From Eutreptiella sp. 'Long Island Sound 2002' (lineage: Eukaryota > Euglenozoa > Euglenophyceae > Eutreptiales > Eutreptiaceae): a stretch of 64,000 nucleotides of DNA. A program made the translations under genes and the position numbers. Within the stretch, counting starts at the first letter, position 1. Every line of letters starts with the position of its first letter. This document shows positions 12,011 through 24,900 of this stretch, one piece after another. Under the pieces are notes generated by a model, which saw nothing but the letters and a program-made list of their open reading frames with translations, was not told the DNA's origin and did no database searches. Where the stretch lies: positions 124,001 to 188,000 of the forward strand of contig CAXIWF010000168.1 in the NCBI GenBank assembly GCA_964036045.1, written 5' to 3'.

Positions 12011-13110
12011 TTTTCTGAGAATTTTCCGAGAATTTTCCGAGAATTTTCCGAGAATTTTCCGAGAATTTTCTGAGAATTTTCCGAGAATTTTCCGAGAATT
12101 TTCCGAGAATTTTCCGAAAATTTTCCGAGAATTTTCCGAGAATTTTCCGAGAATTTTCCGAGAATTTTCCGAGAATTTTCCGAGGATTTTCCGAGAATTT
12201 TCTGAGAATTTTCCGAGAATTTTCCGAGAATTTTCCGAGAATTTTCCGAGAATTTTCCGAGAATTTTCCGAGAATTTTCCGAGAATTTTCCGAGAATTTT
12301 CCGTCAATTTTCCGAGAATTTTCCGAGAATTTTCTGAGAATTTTCCGAGAATTTTCCGAGAATTTTCCGAGAATTTTCCGAGAATTTTCCGAGAATTTTC
12401 TGAGAATTTTCCGAGAATTTTCCGTCAATTTTCCGAGAATTTTCCGAGAATTTTCCGAGTATTTTTCGAGAATTTTCTGAGAATTTTCTGAGAATTTTCC
12501 GAGAATTTTCCGAGAATTTTCCGAGAATTTTCCGAGAATTTTCCGTCAATTTTCCGAGAATTTTCCGAGAATTTTCCGAGAATTTTCCGAGAATTTTCCG
12601 AGAATTTTCCGAGAATTTTCCGAGAATTTTCCGAGAATTTTCCGAGAATTTTCCGAGAATTTTCCGAGAATTTTCCGGGAATTTTCCGAGAATTTTCCGA
12701 GAATTTTCCGAGAATTTTCCGAGAATTTTCCGAGAATTTTCCGAGAATTTTCCAAGAATTTTCCGAGAATTTTCCGAGAATTTTCCGAGAATTTTCCGAG
12801 AATTTTCCGAGAATTTTCCGAGAATTTTCGGAGAATTTTCCGAGAATTTTCCGAGAATTTTCCGAGAATTTTCCGAGAATTTTCCGAGAATTTTCCGAGA
12901 ATTTTCCGAGAATTTTCCGAGAATTTTCCGAGATTTTTCCGAGAATTTTCCGAGAATTTTCCGAGAATTTTCCGAGAATTTTCCGAGAATTTTCCGAGAA
13001 TTTTCCGAGAATTTTCCGAGAATTTTCCGAGAACTTTCCGAGAATTTTCTGAGAATTTTCCGAGAATTTTCCGAGAATTTTCTGAGAATTTTCCGAGAAT
13101 TATCCGAGAA

Positions 13111-13120
13111 TTTCCGAGAA
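13111..13120. repeat. 10-bp monomer after TTATCCGAGAA
   Basis: Tag occurrence in copy 2 of the 1.11-1.13-kb doublet, 1,110 bp from its partner. Confidence 0.97.
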
Positions 13121-13530
13121 TTTTCTGAGAATTTTCCGAGAATTTTCCGAGAATTTTCCGAGAATTTTCCGAGAATTTTCTGAGAATTTTCCGAGAATTT
13201 TCCGAGAATTTTCCGAGAATTTTCCGAAAATTTTCCGAGAATTTTCCGAGAATTTTCCGAGAATTTTCCGAGAATTTTCCGAGAATTTTCCGAGGATTTT
13301 CCGAGAATTTTCTGAGAATTTTCCGAGAATTTTCCGAGAATTTTCCGAGAATTTTCCGAGAATTTTCCGAGAATTTTCCGAGAATTTTCCGAGAATTTTC
13401 CGAGAATTTTCCGTCAATTTTCCGAGAATTTTCCGAGAATTTTCTGAGAATTTTCCGAGAATTTTCCGAGAATTTTCCGAGAATTTTCCGAGAATTTTCC
13501 GAGAATTTTCTGAGAATTTTCCGAGAATTT

Positions 13531-14450
13531 TCCGAGAATTTTCCAAGATTTTTCCCAGAATTTTCCGAGAATTTTCCGAGAATTTTCCAAGAATTTTCCG
13601 AGAATTTGCCGAGAATTTTCCGAGAATTTTCCGAGAATTTTCCGAGAATTTTCCGAGAATTTTCCGAGAATTTTCCGTCAATTTTCCGAGAATTTTCCGA
13701 GAATTTTCCGAGAATTTTCCGAGAATTTTCCGAGAATTTTCCGAGAATTTTCCGAGAATTTTCCGAGAATTTTCCGAGAATTTTCCGAGAATTTTCCGGG
13801 AATTTTCCGAGAATTTTCTGAGAAGTTTCCGAGAATTTTCCGAGAATTTTCCGAGAATTTTCCGAGAATTTTCCGAGAATTTTCCGAGAATTTTCCGAGA
13901 ATTTTCCGAGAATTTTCCGAGAATTTTCCGAGAATTTTCCGAGAATTTTCTGAGAATTTTCCGAGAATTTTCCGAGAATTTTCCGAGAATTTTCCGAGAA
14001 TTTTCCGAGAATTTTCCGAGAATTTTCCGAGAATTTTCCGAGAATTTTCCGAGAATTTTCCGGGAATTTTCCGAGAATTTTCCGAGAATTTTCCGAGAAT
14101 TTTCCGAGAATTTTCCGAGAATTTTCCGTCAATTTTCCGAGAATTTTCCGAGAATTTTCCGAGAATTTTCCGAGAATTTTCCGAGAATTTTCGGAGAATT
14201 TTCCGAGAATTTTCCGAGAATTTTGTGAGGATTTTCTGAGAATTTTCCGAGAATTTTCCGTGAATTTTCCGAGAATTTTCCGAGAATTTTCCGAGAATTT
14301 TCCGAGAATTTTCCGAGAATTTTCCGAGAATTTTCCGAGAATTTTCCGGGAATTTTCCGAGAATTTTCCGAGAATTTTCCGAGAAATTTCCGAGAATTTT
14401 CCGAGAATTTTCCGAGAATTTTCCGAGAATTTTCCGAGAATTTTCCGAGA
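13531..14450. repeat. Block Y, unexpanded copy (paralogue of 25.0-26.4 kb)
   Basis: This block starts around CCAAGATTTTTCCCAGAA (about 13,543). It carries TTTGCCGAGAA near 13,607, CTGAGAAGTTTCC near 13,818, TTTTGTGAGGA near 14,222 and CCGTGAA near 14,258. The same marks occur at 25,035 (offset 11,429 bp, 1,039 monomers) and at 26,424 and 27,007. In the later location the block has been enlarged by a 693-bp and a 583-bp tandem duplication. Here each mark is single, so this is probably closer to the ancestral arrangement. Confidence 0.85.
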
Positions 14451-14737
14451 ATTTTCGGAGAATTTTTCGAGAATTTTCGGAGAATTTTCCGTCAATTTTC
14501 CGAGAATTTTCCGAGAATTTTCCGAGAATTTTCCGAGAATTTTCCGAGAATTTTCCGAGAATTTTCTGAGAATTTTCCGAGAATTTTCCGAGAATTTTCC
14601 GACAATTTTCCGAGAATTTTCCGAGAATTTTCCGAGAATTTTCCGAGAATTTTCCGAGAATTTTCCGAGAATTTTCCGAGAATTTTCTGAGAATTTTCCG
14701 AGAATTTTCCATCAATTTTCCGAGAATTTTCCGAGAA

Positions 14738-14749
14738 TTTTCCGAACAA
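14738..14749. repeat. 12-bp monomer TTTTCCGAACAA
   Basis: One extra base. It is shared with 15,168-15,179 and explains the 39-monomers-plus-one offset of the 430-bp doublet. Confidence 0.96.
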
Positions 14750-15167
14750 TTTTCCGAGAATTTTCCGAGAATTTTCCGAGAAGTTTCCGAGAATTTTCCG
14801 AGAATTTTCTGAGAATTTTCCGAGAATTTTCCGAGAATTTTCCGTCAATTTTCCTAGAATTTTCCGAGAATTTTCCGAGAATTTTCGGAGAATTTTTCGA
14901 GAATTTTCGGAGAATTTTCCGTCAATTTTCCGAGAATTTTCCGAGAATTTTCCGAGAATTTTCCGAGAATTTTCCGAGAATTTTCCGAGAATTTTCTGAG
15001 AATTTTCCGAGAATTTTCCGAGAATTTTCCGACAATTTTCCGAGAATTTTCCGAGAATTTTCCGAGAATTTTCCGAGAATTTTCCGAGAATTTTCCGAGA
15101 ATTTTCCGAGAATTTTCTGAGAATTTTCCGAGAATTTTCCATCAATTTTCCGAGAATTTTCCGAGAA

Positions 15168-15179
15168 TTTTCCGAACAA
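15168..15179. repeat. 12-bp monomer TTTTCCGAACAA
   Basis: Second occurrence, 430 bp after the first. Confidence 0.96.
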
Positions 15180-15310
15180 TTTTCCGAGAATTTTCCGAGA
15201 ATTTTCCGAGAAGTTTCCGAGAATTTTCCGAGAATTTTCTGAGAATTTTCCGAGAATTTTCCGAGAATTTTCCGTCAATTTTCCTAGAATTTTCCGAGAA
15301 TTTTCGGAGA

Positions 15311-17670
15311 ATTTTCCGAGAATTTTCTGAGAATTTTCTGAGAATTTTCCGAGAATTTTCCGAGAATTTTCCGAGAATTTTCCGAGAATTTTCCGAGAAT
15401 TTTCCGAGAATTTTCCAAGAATTTTCCGAGAATTTTCCGAGAATTTTCCGAGAATTTTCCGGGAATTTTCCGAGAATTTTCCGAGAATTTTCCGAGAATT
15501 TTCTGAGAATTTTCCGAGAATTTTCCCAGAATTTTCCGAGAATTTTCCGAGAATTTTCCGAGAATTTTCCGAGAATTTTCCGAGAATTTTCCGAGAATTT
15601 TCCGAGAATTTTCCGAGAATTTTCTGAGAATTTTCCGAGAATTTTCCGAGAATTTTCCGAGAATTTTCCGAGAATTTTCCGAGAATTTTCCGATAATTTT
15701 CCGAGAGGTTTCCGAGAATTTTCGGAGAATTTTCCGAGAATTTTCCGAGAATTTTGCGAGAATTTTCCGAGAATTTTCCGAGAATTTTCCGAGAATTTTC
15801 CGAGAACTTTCCGAGAATTTTCTGAGAATTTTCGGAGAATTTTCCGAGAATTTTCCGAGAATTTTCGGAGAATTTTTCGAGAATTTTCCGAGAATTTTCC
15901 GTCAATTTTCCGAGAATTTTCCGAGAATTTTCCGAGAATTTTCCGAGAATTTTCCGAGAATTTTCCGAGAATTTTCCGAGAATTTTCCGAGAATTTTCCG
16001 AGAATTTTCCGAGAATTTTCCGAGAATTTTCCAAGAGTTTTTCGTCAATTTTCCGAGAATTTTCCGAGAGGTTTCCGAGAATTTTCCGAGAATTTTCTGA
16101 GAATTTTCCGACAATTTTCCGAGAATTTTCCGTCAATTTTCCTAGAATTTTCCGAGAATTTTCCGAGAATTTTCCGAGAATTTTCTGAGAATTTTCTGAG
16201 AATTTTCCGAGAATTTTCCGAGAATTTTCCGAGAATTTTCCGAGAATTTTCCGAGAATTTTCCAAGAATTTTCCGAGAATTTTCCGAGAATTTTCCGAGA
16301 ATTTTCCGGGAATTTTCCGAGAATTTTCCGAGAATTTTCCGAGAATTTTGCGAGAATTTTCCGAGAATTTTCCGTCAATTTTCCCAGAATTTTCCGAGAA
16401 TTTTCCCAGAATTTTCCGAGAATTTTCCGAGAATTTTCCGAGAATTTTCCGAGAATTTTCCGAGAATTTTCCGAGAATTTTCCTCGAATTTTCTGAGAAT
16501 TTTCCGAGAATTTTCGGAGAATTTTCCGAGATTTTTCCGAGAATTTTCCGATAATTTTCCGATAATTTTCCGAGAATTTTCCGAGAATTTTCCGAGAATT
16601 TTCCGAGAATTTTCCGAGAATTTTCCGAGAATTTTCCGAGAATTTTCCGAGAATTTTCCGAGAACTTTCCGAGAATTTTCTGAGAATTTTCGGAGAATTT
16701 TCCGAGAATTTCCCGAGAATTTTCGGAGAATTTTTCAAGAATTTTCCGAGAATTTTCCGTCAATTTTCCGAGAATTTTCCGAGAATTTTCCGAGAATTTT
16801 CCGAGAATTTTCCGAGAATTTTCCGAGAATTTTCCGAGAATTTTCCGAGAACTTTCCGAGAATTTTCCAAGAATTTTCCGAGAATTTTCCGAGAATTTTC
16901 CGAGAATTTTCCGAGAATTTTCCGAGAATTTTCCGAGAATTTTCCGAGAATTTTCCGAGAATTTTCCAAGAGTTTTTCGTCAATTTTCCGAGAATTTTCC
17001 GAGAGGTTTCCGAGAATTTTCCGAGAATTTTCTGAGAATTTTCCGACAATTTTCCGAGAATTTTCCGTCAATTTTCCTAGAATTTTCCGAGAATTTTCCG
17101 AGAATTTTCCGAGAATTTTCTGAGAATTTTCTGAGAATTTTCCGAGAATTTTCCGAGAATTTTCCGAGAATTTTCCGAGAATTTTCCGAGAATTTTCCAA
17201 GAATTTTCCGAGAATTTTCCGAGAATTTTCCGAGAATTTTCCGGGAATTTTCCGAGAATTTTCCGAGAATTTTCCGAGAATTTTGCGAGAATTTTCCGAG
17301 AATTTTCCGTCAATTTTCCCAGAATTTTCCGAGAATTTTCCGAGAATTTTCCGAGAATTTTCCGAGAATTTTCCGAGAATTTTCCGAGAATTTTCCTCGA
17401 ATTTTCTGAGAATTTTCCGAGAATTTTCGGAGAATTTTCCGAGATTTTTCCGAGAATTTTCCGATAATTTTCCGATAATTTTCCGAGAATTTTCCGAGAA
17501 TTTTCCGAGAATTTTCCGAGAATTTTCCGAGAATTTTCCGAGAATTTTCCGAGAATTTTCCGAGAATTTTCCGAGAACTTTCCGAGAATTTTCTGAGAAT
17601 TTTCGGAGAATTTTCCGAGAATTTCCCGAGAATTTTCGGAGAATTTTTCAAGAATTTTCCGAGAATTTTC
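15311..17670. repeat. 935-bp tandem doublet (family S, pair 1) with left flank
   Basis: From about 15,950 to 16,760 and from about 16,860 to 17,670 the variant order repeats at 935 bp (85 monomers). CAAGAGTTTTTCG is at 16,032 and 16,967, and TTTTGCGAGAA near 16,347 and 17,282. The offset drops to 913 bp at the right end (TTTTTCAAGAA near 16,731 and 17,644), which is two monomers fewer. Both copies carry TTTTCCTCGAA, paired CCGATAA and a CCTAGAA monomer after GTCAA. The same family appears at 27.85-31.4 kb. The flank from 15,311 to 15,950 is ordinary satellite with one CCGATAATTTTCCGAGAGG near 15,690. Confidence 0.88.
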
Positions 17671-18754
17671 CGTCAATTTTCCGAGAATTTTCCGAGAATT
17701 TTCCGAGAATTTTCCGAGAATTTTCCGAGAATTTTCCGAGAATTTTCCGAGAATTTTCCGAGAATTTTCCGAGAATTTTCCGAGAATTTTCCGAGAGTTT
17801 TTCGTCAATTTTCCGAGAATTTTCCGAGAATTTTCCGAGAATTTTCCGAGAATTTTCCGAGAATTTTCCGAGAATTTTCCGAGAATTTTCCGAGAATTTT
17901 CCGAGAATTTTCCGAGAATTTTCCGTCAATTTTCCGAGAATTTTCCGAGAATTTTCCGAGAATTTTCCGAGAATTTTCTGAGAATTTTCTGAGAATTTTC
18001 CGAGAATTTTCCGAGAATTTTCCGAGAATTTTCCGAGAATTTTCCGTCAATTTTCCGAGAATTTTCCGAGAATTTTCCGAGAATTTTCCGAGAATTTTCC
18101 GAGAATTTTCCGAGAATTTTCCGAGAATTTTCCGAGAATTTTCCGAGAATTTTCCGAGAATTTTCCGAGAATTTTCCGAGAATTTTCCGAGAATTTTCCG
18201 GGAATTTTCCGAGAATTTTCCGAGAATTTTCCGAGAATTTTCCGAGAATTTTCCGAGAATTTTCCGAGAATTTTCCAAGAATTTTCCGAGAATTTTCCGA
18301 GAATTTTCCGAGAATTTTCCGAGAATTTTCCGAGAATTTTCCGAGAATTTTCCGAGAATTTTCCGAGAATTTTCCGAGAATTTTCCGTCAATTTTCCGAG
18401 AATTTTCCGAGAATTTTCCGAGAATTTTCCGAGAATTTTCCGAGAATTTTCCGAGAATTTTCCGAGAATTTTCCGAGAATTTTCCGAGAATTTTCCGAGA
18501 ATTTTCCGAGAATTTTCTGAGACTTTTCCGAGAATTTTCCGAGAATTTTCCGAGATTTTTCCGAGAATTTTCCGAGAATTTTCCGATAATTTTCCGAGAA
18601 TTTTCCGAGAATTTTCCGAGAATTTTCCGAGAATTTTCCGAGAATTTTCCGAGAATTTTCCGAGAATTTTCCGAGAACTTTCCGAGAATTTTCTGAGAAT
18701 TTTCCGAGAATTTTCCGAGAATTTTCTGAGAATTTTCCGAGAATTATCCGAGAA

Positions 18755-18764
18755 TTTCCGAGAA
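18755..18764. repeat. 10-bp monomer after TTATCCGAGAA
   Basis: Tag occurrence in copy 1 of the 1,616-bp doublet. Confidence 0.97.
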
Positions 18765-20370
18765 TTTTCTGAGAATTTTCCGAGAATTTTCCGAGAATTT
18801 TCCGAGAATTTTCCGAGAATTTTCCGAGAATTTTCTGAGAATTTTCCGAGCATTTTCCGAGAATTTTCCGAGAATTTTCCGAGAATTTTCCGAGAATTTT
18901 CCGAAAATTTTCCGAGAATTTTCCGAGAATTTTCCGTCAATTTTCCGAAAATTTTCCGAGAATTTTCCGAAAATTTTCCGAGAATTTTCCGAGAATTTTC
19001 CGAGAATTTTCCGAGAATTTTCTGAGAATTTTCCGAGAATTTTCCGAGAATTTTCCGTCAATTTTCCGAGAATTTTCCGAGAATTTTCCGAGAATTTTCC
19101 GAGAATTTTCTGAGAATTTTCTGAGAATTTTCCGAGAATTTTCCGAGAATTTTCCGAGAATTTTCCGAGAATTTTCCGAGAATTTTCCGAGAATTTTCCG
19201 AGAATTTTCCGAGAATTTTCCGAGAATTTTCCGGGAATTTTCCGAGAATTTTCCGAGAATTTTCCGAGAATTTTCCGAGAATTTTCCGAGAATTTTCAGA
19301 GAATTTTCCGTCAATTTTCCGAGAATTTTCCGAGAATTTTCCGAGAATTTTCCGAGAATTTTCCGACAATTTTCCGAGAATTTTCCGAGAATTTTCCGAG
19401 AATTTTCCGAGTATTTTCCGAGAATTTTCGGAGAATTTTTCGAGAATTTTCCGAGAATTTTCCGTCAATTTTCCGAGAATTTTCGGAGAATTTTCCGAGA
19501 ATTTTCCGAGAATTTTCCGAGAATTTTCCGAGAATTTTCCGAGAATTTTCCGTCAATTTTCCGTCAATTTTCCGAGAATTTTCCGAGAATTTTCCGAGAA
19601 TTTTCCCAGAATTTTCCGAGAATTTTCTGAGAATTTTCCGAGAATTTTCCGAGAATTTTCCGAGAATTTTCCGAGAATTTTCCGTCAATTTTCCGAGAAT
19701 TTTCCGAGAATTTTCCGAGAATTTTCCGAGAATTTTCCGAGAATTTTCCGAGAATTTTCCGAGAATTTTCCGAGAATTTTCCGAGAATTTTCCGAGACTT
19801 TTCCGAGAATTTTCCGGGAATTTTCCGAGAATTTTCCGAGAATTTTCCGAGAATTTTCCGAGAATTTTCCGAGAATTTTCCGAGTATTTTCCAAGAATTT
19901 TCCGAGAATTTTCCGAGAATTTTCCGAGAATTTTCCGAGAATTTTCCGAGAGTTTTCCGAGAATTTTCCGAGAATTTTCCGAGAATTTTCCGAGAATTTT
20001 CCGAGAATTTTCCGAGAATTTTCCGAGAATTTTCCGAGAATTTTCCGAGAATTTTCCGAGAATTTTCCAAGAATTTTCCCAGAATTTTCCGAGAATTTTC
20101 CGAGAATTTTCCGAGAATTTTCCGAGAATCTTCTGAGAATTTTCCGAGAATTTTCCGAGAATTTTCCGAGATTTTTCCGAGAATTTTCCGAGAATTTTCC
20201 GATAATTTTCCGAGAATTTTCCGAGAATTTTCCGAGAATTTTCCGAGAATTTTCCGAGAATTTTCCGAGAATTTTCCGAGAATTTTCCGAGAACTTTCCG
20301 AGAATTTTCTGAGAATTTTCCGAGAATTTTCCGAGAATTTTCTGAGAATTTTCCGAGAATTATCCGAGAA

Positions 20371-20380
20371 TTTCCGAGAA
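20371..20380. repeat. 10-bp monomer after TTATCCGAGAA
   Basis: Tag occurrence in copy 2 of the 1,616-bp doublet. Confidence 0.97.
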
Positions 20381-21000
20381 TTTTCTGAGAATTTTCCGAG
20401 AATTTTCCGAGAATTTTCCGAGAATTTTCCGAGAATTTTCCGAGAATTTTCTGAGAATTTTCCGAGAATTTTCCGAGAATTTTCCGAGAATTTTCCGAGA
20501 ATTTTCCGAGAATTTTCCGAAAATTTTCCGAGAATTTTCCGAGAATTTTCCGAGAATTTTCCGAGAATTTTCTGAGAATTTTCCGAGAATTTTCCGTCAA
20601 TTTTCCGAAAATTTTCCGAGAATTTTCCGAAAATTTTCCGAGAATTTTCCGAGAATTTTCCGAGAATTTTCCGAGAATTTTCTGAGAATTTTCCGAGAAT
20701 TTTCCGAGAATTTTCCGTCAATTTTCCGAGAATTTTCCGAGAATTTTCCGAGAATTTTCCGAGAATTTTCTGAGAATTTTCTGAGAATTTTCCGAGAATT
20801 TTCCGAGAATTTTCCGAGAATTTTCCGAGAATTTTCCGAGAATTTTCCGAGAATTTTCCGAGAATTTTCCGAGAATTTTCCGAGAATTTTCCGGGAATTT
20901 TCCGAGAATTTTCCGAGAATTTTCCGAGAATTTTCCGAGAATTTTCGGAGAATTTTTCGAGAATTTTCCGAGAATTTTCCGTCAATTTTCCGAGAATTTT

Positions 21001-21957
21001 CGGAGAATTTTCCGAGAATTTTCCGAGAATTTTCCGAGAATTTTCCGAGAATTTTCCGAGAATTTTCCGTCAATTTTCCGAGAATTTTCCGAGAATTTTC
21101 CGAGAATTTTCCGAGAATTTTCCCAGAATTTTCCGAGAATTTTCCGAGAATTTTCCGAGAATTTTCCGAGAATTTTCCGAGAATTTTCCGAGAATTTTCC
21201 GAGAATTTTCCGAGAATTTTCCGAGAATTTTCCGAGAATTTTCCGAGAATTTTCCGGGAATTTTCCAAGAATTTTCCGAGAATTTTCCGAGAATTTTCCG
21301 AGAATTTTCCGAGAATTTTCCGAGAATTTTCCGAGAATTTTCCGAGAATTTACTGAGAATTTTCCAAGAATTTTCCGAGATTTTTCCGAGAATTTTCCGA
21401 GAATTTTCCGAGAATTTTCTGAGAATTTTCCGTCAATTTTCCGAGAATTTTCCGAGAATTTTCCGAGAATTTTCCGAGAATTTTCTGAGAATTTTCCGAG
21501 AATTTTCCGAGAATTTTCCGAGAATTTTCCGTCAATTTTCCGAGAATTTTCCGAGAACCTTCCGAGAATTTTCCGGGAATTTTCCGAGAACTTTCCGAGA
21601 ATTTTCTGAGAATTTTCGGAGAATTTTCCGAGAATTTTCCGAGAATTTTCGGAGAATTTTTCGAGAAATTTCCGAGAATTTTCCCTCAATTTTCCGAGAA
21701 TTTTCCGAGAATTTTCCGAGAATTTTCCGAGAATTTTCAGAGAATTTTCCGTCAATTTTCCGAGAATTTTCCGAGAATTTTCCGAGAATTTTCCGAGAAT
21801 TTTCCGACAATTTTCCGAGAGTTTTCCGTCAATTTTCCGACAATTTTCCGAGAATTTTCCGAGAATTTTCCGAGAATTTTCCGAGAATTTTCCGAGAATT
21901 TTCCGAGTATTTTCCGAGAATTTTCGGAGAATTTTTCGAGAATTTTCCGAGAATTTT
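21001..21957. repeat. Block Z, copy 1 (junction leading into block X)
   Basis: This block carries CCGGGAATTTTCCAAGAA near 21,254, the uncommon GAGAACCTTCC near 21,555, TTTTCGGAGAA/TTTTTCGAGAA pairs, and CCCTCAA near 21,684. GAGAACCTTCC also occurs at 35,931 and 37,242. The order from about 21,532 onward, through into block X, is repeated from about 37,222 onward (offset about 15,690, then 15,613 bp). The Z-to-X junction is therefore conserved between two places in the window. Confidence 0.82.
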
Positions 21958-24900
21958 CCGTCAATTTTCCGAGAATTTTCGGAGAATTTTCCGAGAATTT
22001 TCCGAGAATTTTCCGAGAATTTTCCGAGAATTTTCCGAGAATTTTCCGTCAATTTTCCGAGAATTTTCCGAGAATTTTCCGAGAATTTTCCGAGAATTTT
22101 CCCAGAATTTTCCGAGAATTTTCCGAGAATTTTCCGAGAATTTTCCGAGAATTTTCCGAGAATTTTCCGAGAATTTTCCGAGAATTTTCCGAGAATTTTC
22201 CGAGAATTTTCCGAGAATTTTCCGAGAATTTCCCGGGAATTTTCCAAGAACTTTCCGAGAATTTTCCGAGAATTTTCCGAGAATTTTCCGAGAATTTTCC
22301 GAGAATTTTCCGAGAATTTTCCGAGAATTTTCTGAGAATTTTCCAAGAATTTTCCGAGATTTTTCCGAGAATTTTCCGAGAATTTTCCGAGAATTTTCCG
22401 AGAATTTTCCGAGAATTTTCCGAGAATTTTCCGAGAACTTTCCGAGAATTTTCCGAGAAGTTTCCGAGAATTTTCTGAGAATTTTCCGAGAATTTTCCGA
22501 GAATTTTCCGAGAATTTTCCGTCAATTTTCCGAGAATTTTCTGAGAATTTTCCGAGAATTTTCCGAGAATTTTCCGAGAATTTTCCGAGAATTTTCCGAG
22601 AATTTTCCAAGAATTTTCCGAGAATTTGCCGAGAATTTTCCGAGAATTTTCCGAGAATTTTCCGAAAATTTTCCGAGAATTTTCCGAGAATTTTCCGAGA
22701 ATTTTCCGAGAATTTTCCGAGAATTTTCCGAGAATTTTCCGTCAATTTTCCGAGAATTTTCCGAGAATTTTCCGAGAATTTTCCGAGAATTTTCTGAGAA
22801 TTTTCCGAGAATTTTCCGAGAATTTTCCGAGAATTTTCCGTCAATTTTCCGAGAATTTTCCGAGAATTTTCCGAGAATTTTCCGAGAATTTTCCGAGAAC
22901 TTTCCGAGAATTTTCTGAGAATTTTCGGAGAATTTTCCGAGAATTTTCCGAGAATTTTCGGAGAATTTTTCGAGAAATTTCCGAGAATTTTCCGTCAATT
23001 TTCCGAGAATTTTCCGAGAATTTTCCGAGAATTTTCCGAGAATTTTCCGAGAATTTTCCGAGAATTTTCCGAGAATTTTCCGAGAATTTTCCGAGAATTT
23101 TCCGAGAATTTTCCGAGAATTTTCCGAGAATTTTCCGAGAATTTTCCAACAGTTTTTCGTCAATTTTCCGAGAATTTTCCGAGAGGTTTCCGAGAATTTT
23201 CCGAGAATTTTCCGGGAATTTTCCGAGAATTTTCCGAGAATTTTCCGAGAATTTTCCGAGAATTTTCCAAGAACTTTCCGAGAATTTTCCGAGAATTTTC
23301 CGAGAATTTTCCGGGTATTTTCCGAGAATTTTCCGAGAATTTTCCGAGAATTTTCCGAGAATTTTCCGAGAAATTTCTGTCAATTTTCCCAGAATTTTCC
23401 GAGAATTTTCCCAGAATTTTCCGAGAATTTTCCGAGAATTTTCCGAGAATTTTCCGAGAATTTTCCGAGAATTTTCCGAGAATTTTCCGAGAATTTTCCT
23501 AGAATTTTCTGAGAATTTTCCGAGAATTTTCGGAGAATTTTCCGAGATTTTTCCGAGAATTTTCCGATAATTTTCCGAGAATTTTCCGAGAATTTTCCGA
23601 GATTTTTCCGAGAATTTTCCGAGAATTTTCCGAGAATTTTCCGAGAATTTTCCGTCAATTTTCCGAGAATTTTCCGAGAATTTTCCGAGAATTTTCCGAG
23701 AATTTTCCGAGAACTTTCCGAGAATTTTCTGAGAATTTTCGGAGAATTTTCCGAGAATTTTCCGAGAATTTTCGGAGAATTTTTCGAGAAATTTCCGAGA
23801 ATTTTCCGTCAATTTTCCGAGAATTTTCCGAGAATTTTCCGAGAATTTTCCGAGAATTTTCCGAGAATTTTCCGAGAATTTTCCGAGAATTTTCCGAGAA
23901 TTTTCCGAGAATTTTCCGAGAATTTTCCGAGAATTTTCCGAGAATTTTCCGAGAATTTTCCAACAGTTTTTCGTCAATTTTCCGAGAATTTTCCGAGAGG
24001 TTTCCGAGAATTTTCCGAGAATTTTCCGGGAATTTTCCGAGAATTTTCCGAGAATTTTCCGAGAATTTTCCGAGAATTTTCCAAGAACTTTCCGAGAATT
24101 TTCCGAGAATTTTCCGAGAATTTTCCGGGTATTTTCCGAGAATTTTCCGAGAATTTTCCGAGAATTTTCCGAGAATTTTCCGAGAATTTTCTGTCAATTT
24201 TCCCAGAATTTTCCGAGAATTTTCCCAGAATTTTCCGAGAATTTTCCGAGAATTTTCCGAGAATTTTCCGAGAATTTTCCGAGAATTTTCCGAGAATTTT
24301 CCGAGAATTTTCCTAGAATTTTCTGAGAATTTTCCGAGAATTTTCGGAGAATTTTCCGAGATTTTTCCGAGAATTTTCCGATAATTTTCCGAGAATTTTC
24401 CGAGAATTTTCCGAGAATTTTCCGAGAATTTTCCGAGAACTTTCCGAGAATTTTCCGAGGATTTTCCGAGAATTTTCCGAGAATTTTCCGAGAACTTTCC
24501 GAGAATTTTCTGAGAATTTTCCGAGAATTTTCCGAGAATTTTCCGAGAATATTCCGAGAATTTTCCGAGAATTTTCGGAGAATTTTTCGAGAATTTTCCG
24601 AGAATTTTCCGTCAATTTTCCGAGAATTTTCCGAGAATTTCCCGACGATTTTCCGAGAATTTTCCGAGAATTTTCCGAGAATTTTCCGAGAATTTTCCGA
24701 GAATTTTCCGAGAATTTTCCGAGAATTTTCCGAGAATTTTCCGAGAATTTTCCGAGAGTTTTTCGTCAATTTTCCGAGAATTTTCCGAGAATTTTCCGAG
24801 AATTTTCCGAGAATTTTCCGAGAATTTTCCGAGAATTTTCCGAGAATTTTCCGAGAATTTTCCGAGAATTTTCCGAGAATTTTCCGTCAATTTTCCGAGA

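Larger units (their letters stand above)
11291..13530. repeat. 1.11-1.13-kb tandem doublet carrying the TTATCC/10-mer tag (pair 2)
   Basis: Copy 1 runs from about 11,291 to 12,420 and copy 2 from about 12,421 to 13,530. Both begin with a GTCAA monomer followed shortly by GAGTATTTTTCGAGAA. The offset is 1,130 bp at the left (TTTTCGGAGAA at 11,699 and 12,829). It is 1,110 bp at the right (10-mers at 12,001 and 13,111; GAGGATTTTCC at 12,181 and 13,291). Copy 1 has lost two bases at 11,794-11,813 and holds two monomers more than copy 2, which accounts for the shift. Confidence 0.93.
14451..15310. repeat. 430-bp tandem doublet, each copy with a 12-bp monomer
   Basis: Copy 1 is 14,451-14,880 and copy 2 is 14,881-15,310. 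The offset of 430 bp is 39 monomers plus one base. The extra base is the 12-bp monomer TTTTCCGAACAA found in both copies (14,738-14,749 and 15,168-15,179). Both copies also hold the uncommon TTTTCCATCAA, CGACAATTTTCC, GAGAAGTTTCC and TTTTCCTAGAA, and both open with TTTTCGGAGAATTTTTCG. A single related copy without the extra base (CCGAAAA instead) lies at about 27,244-27,600. Confidence 0.95.
17671..21000. repeat. 1,616-bp tandem doublet carrying the TTATCC/10-mer tag (pair 3)
   Basis: The tag monomers lie at 18,744-18,764 and about 20,360-20,380, an offset of 1,616 bp (147 monomers minus one base). GAGATTTTTCC matches at 18,552 and 20,168. To the right the offset rises to 1,660 bp (GTCAA followed by CCGAAAA at 18,936 and 20,596), so copy 2 gained four monomers. 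About 19,560-20,100 is filler between the tagged parts and includes two consecutive GTCAA monomers at 19,551-19,567. The left flank 17,671-18,400 holds only ordinary monomers and GTCAA marks. Confidence 0.88.
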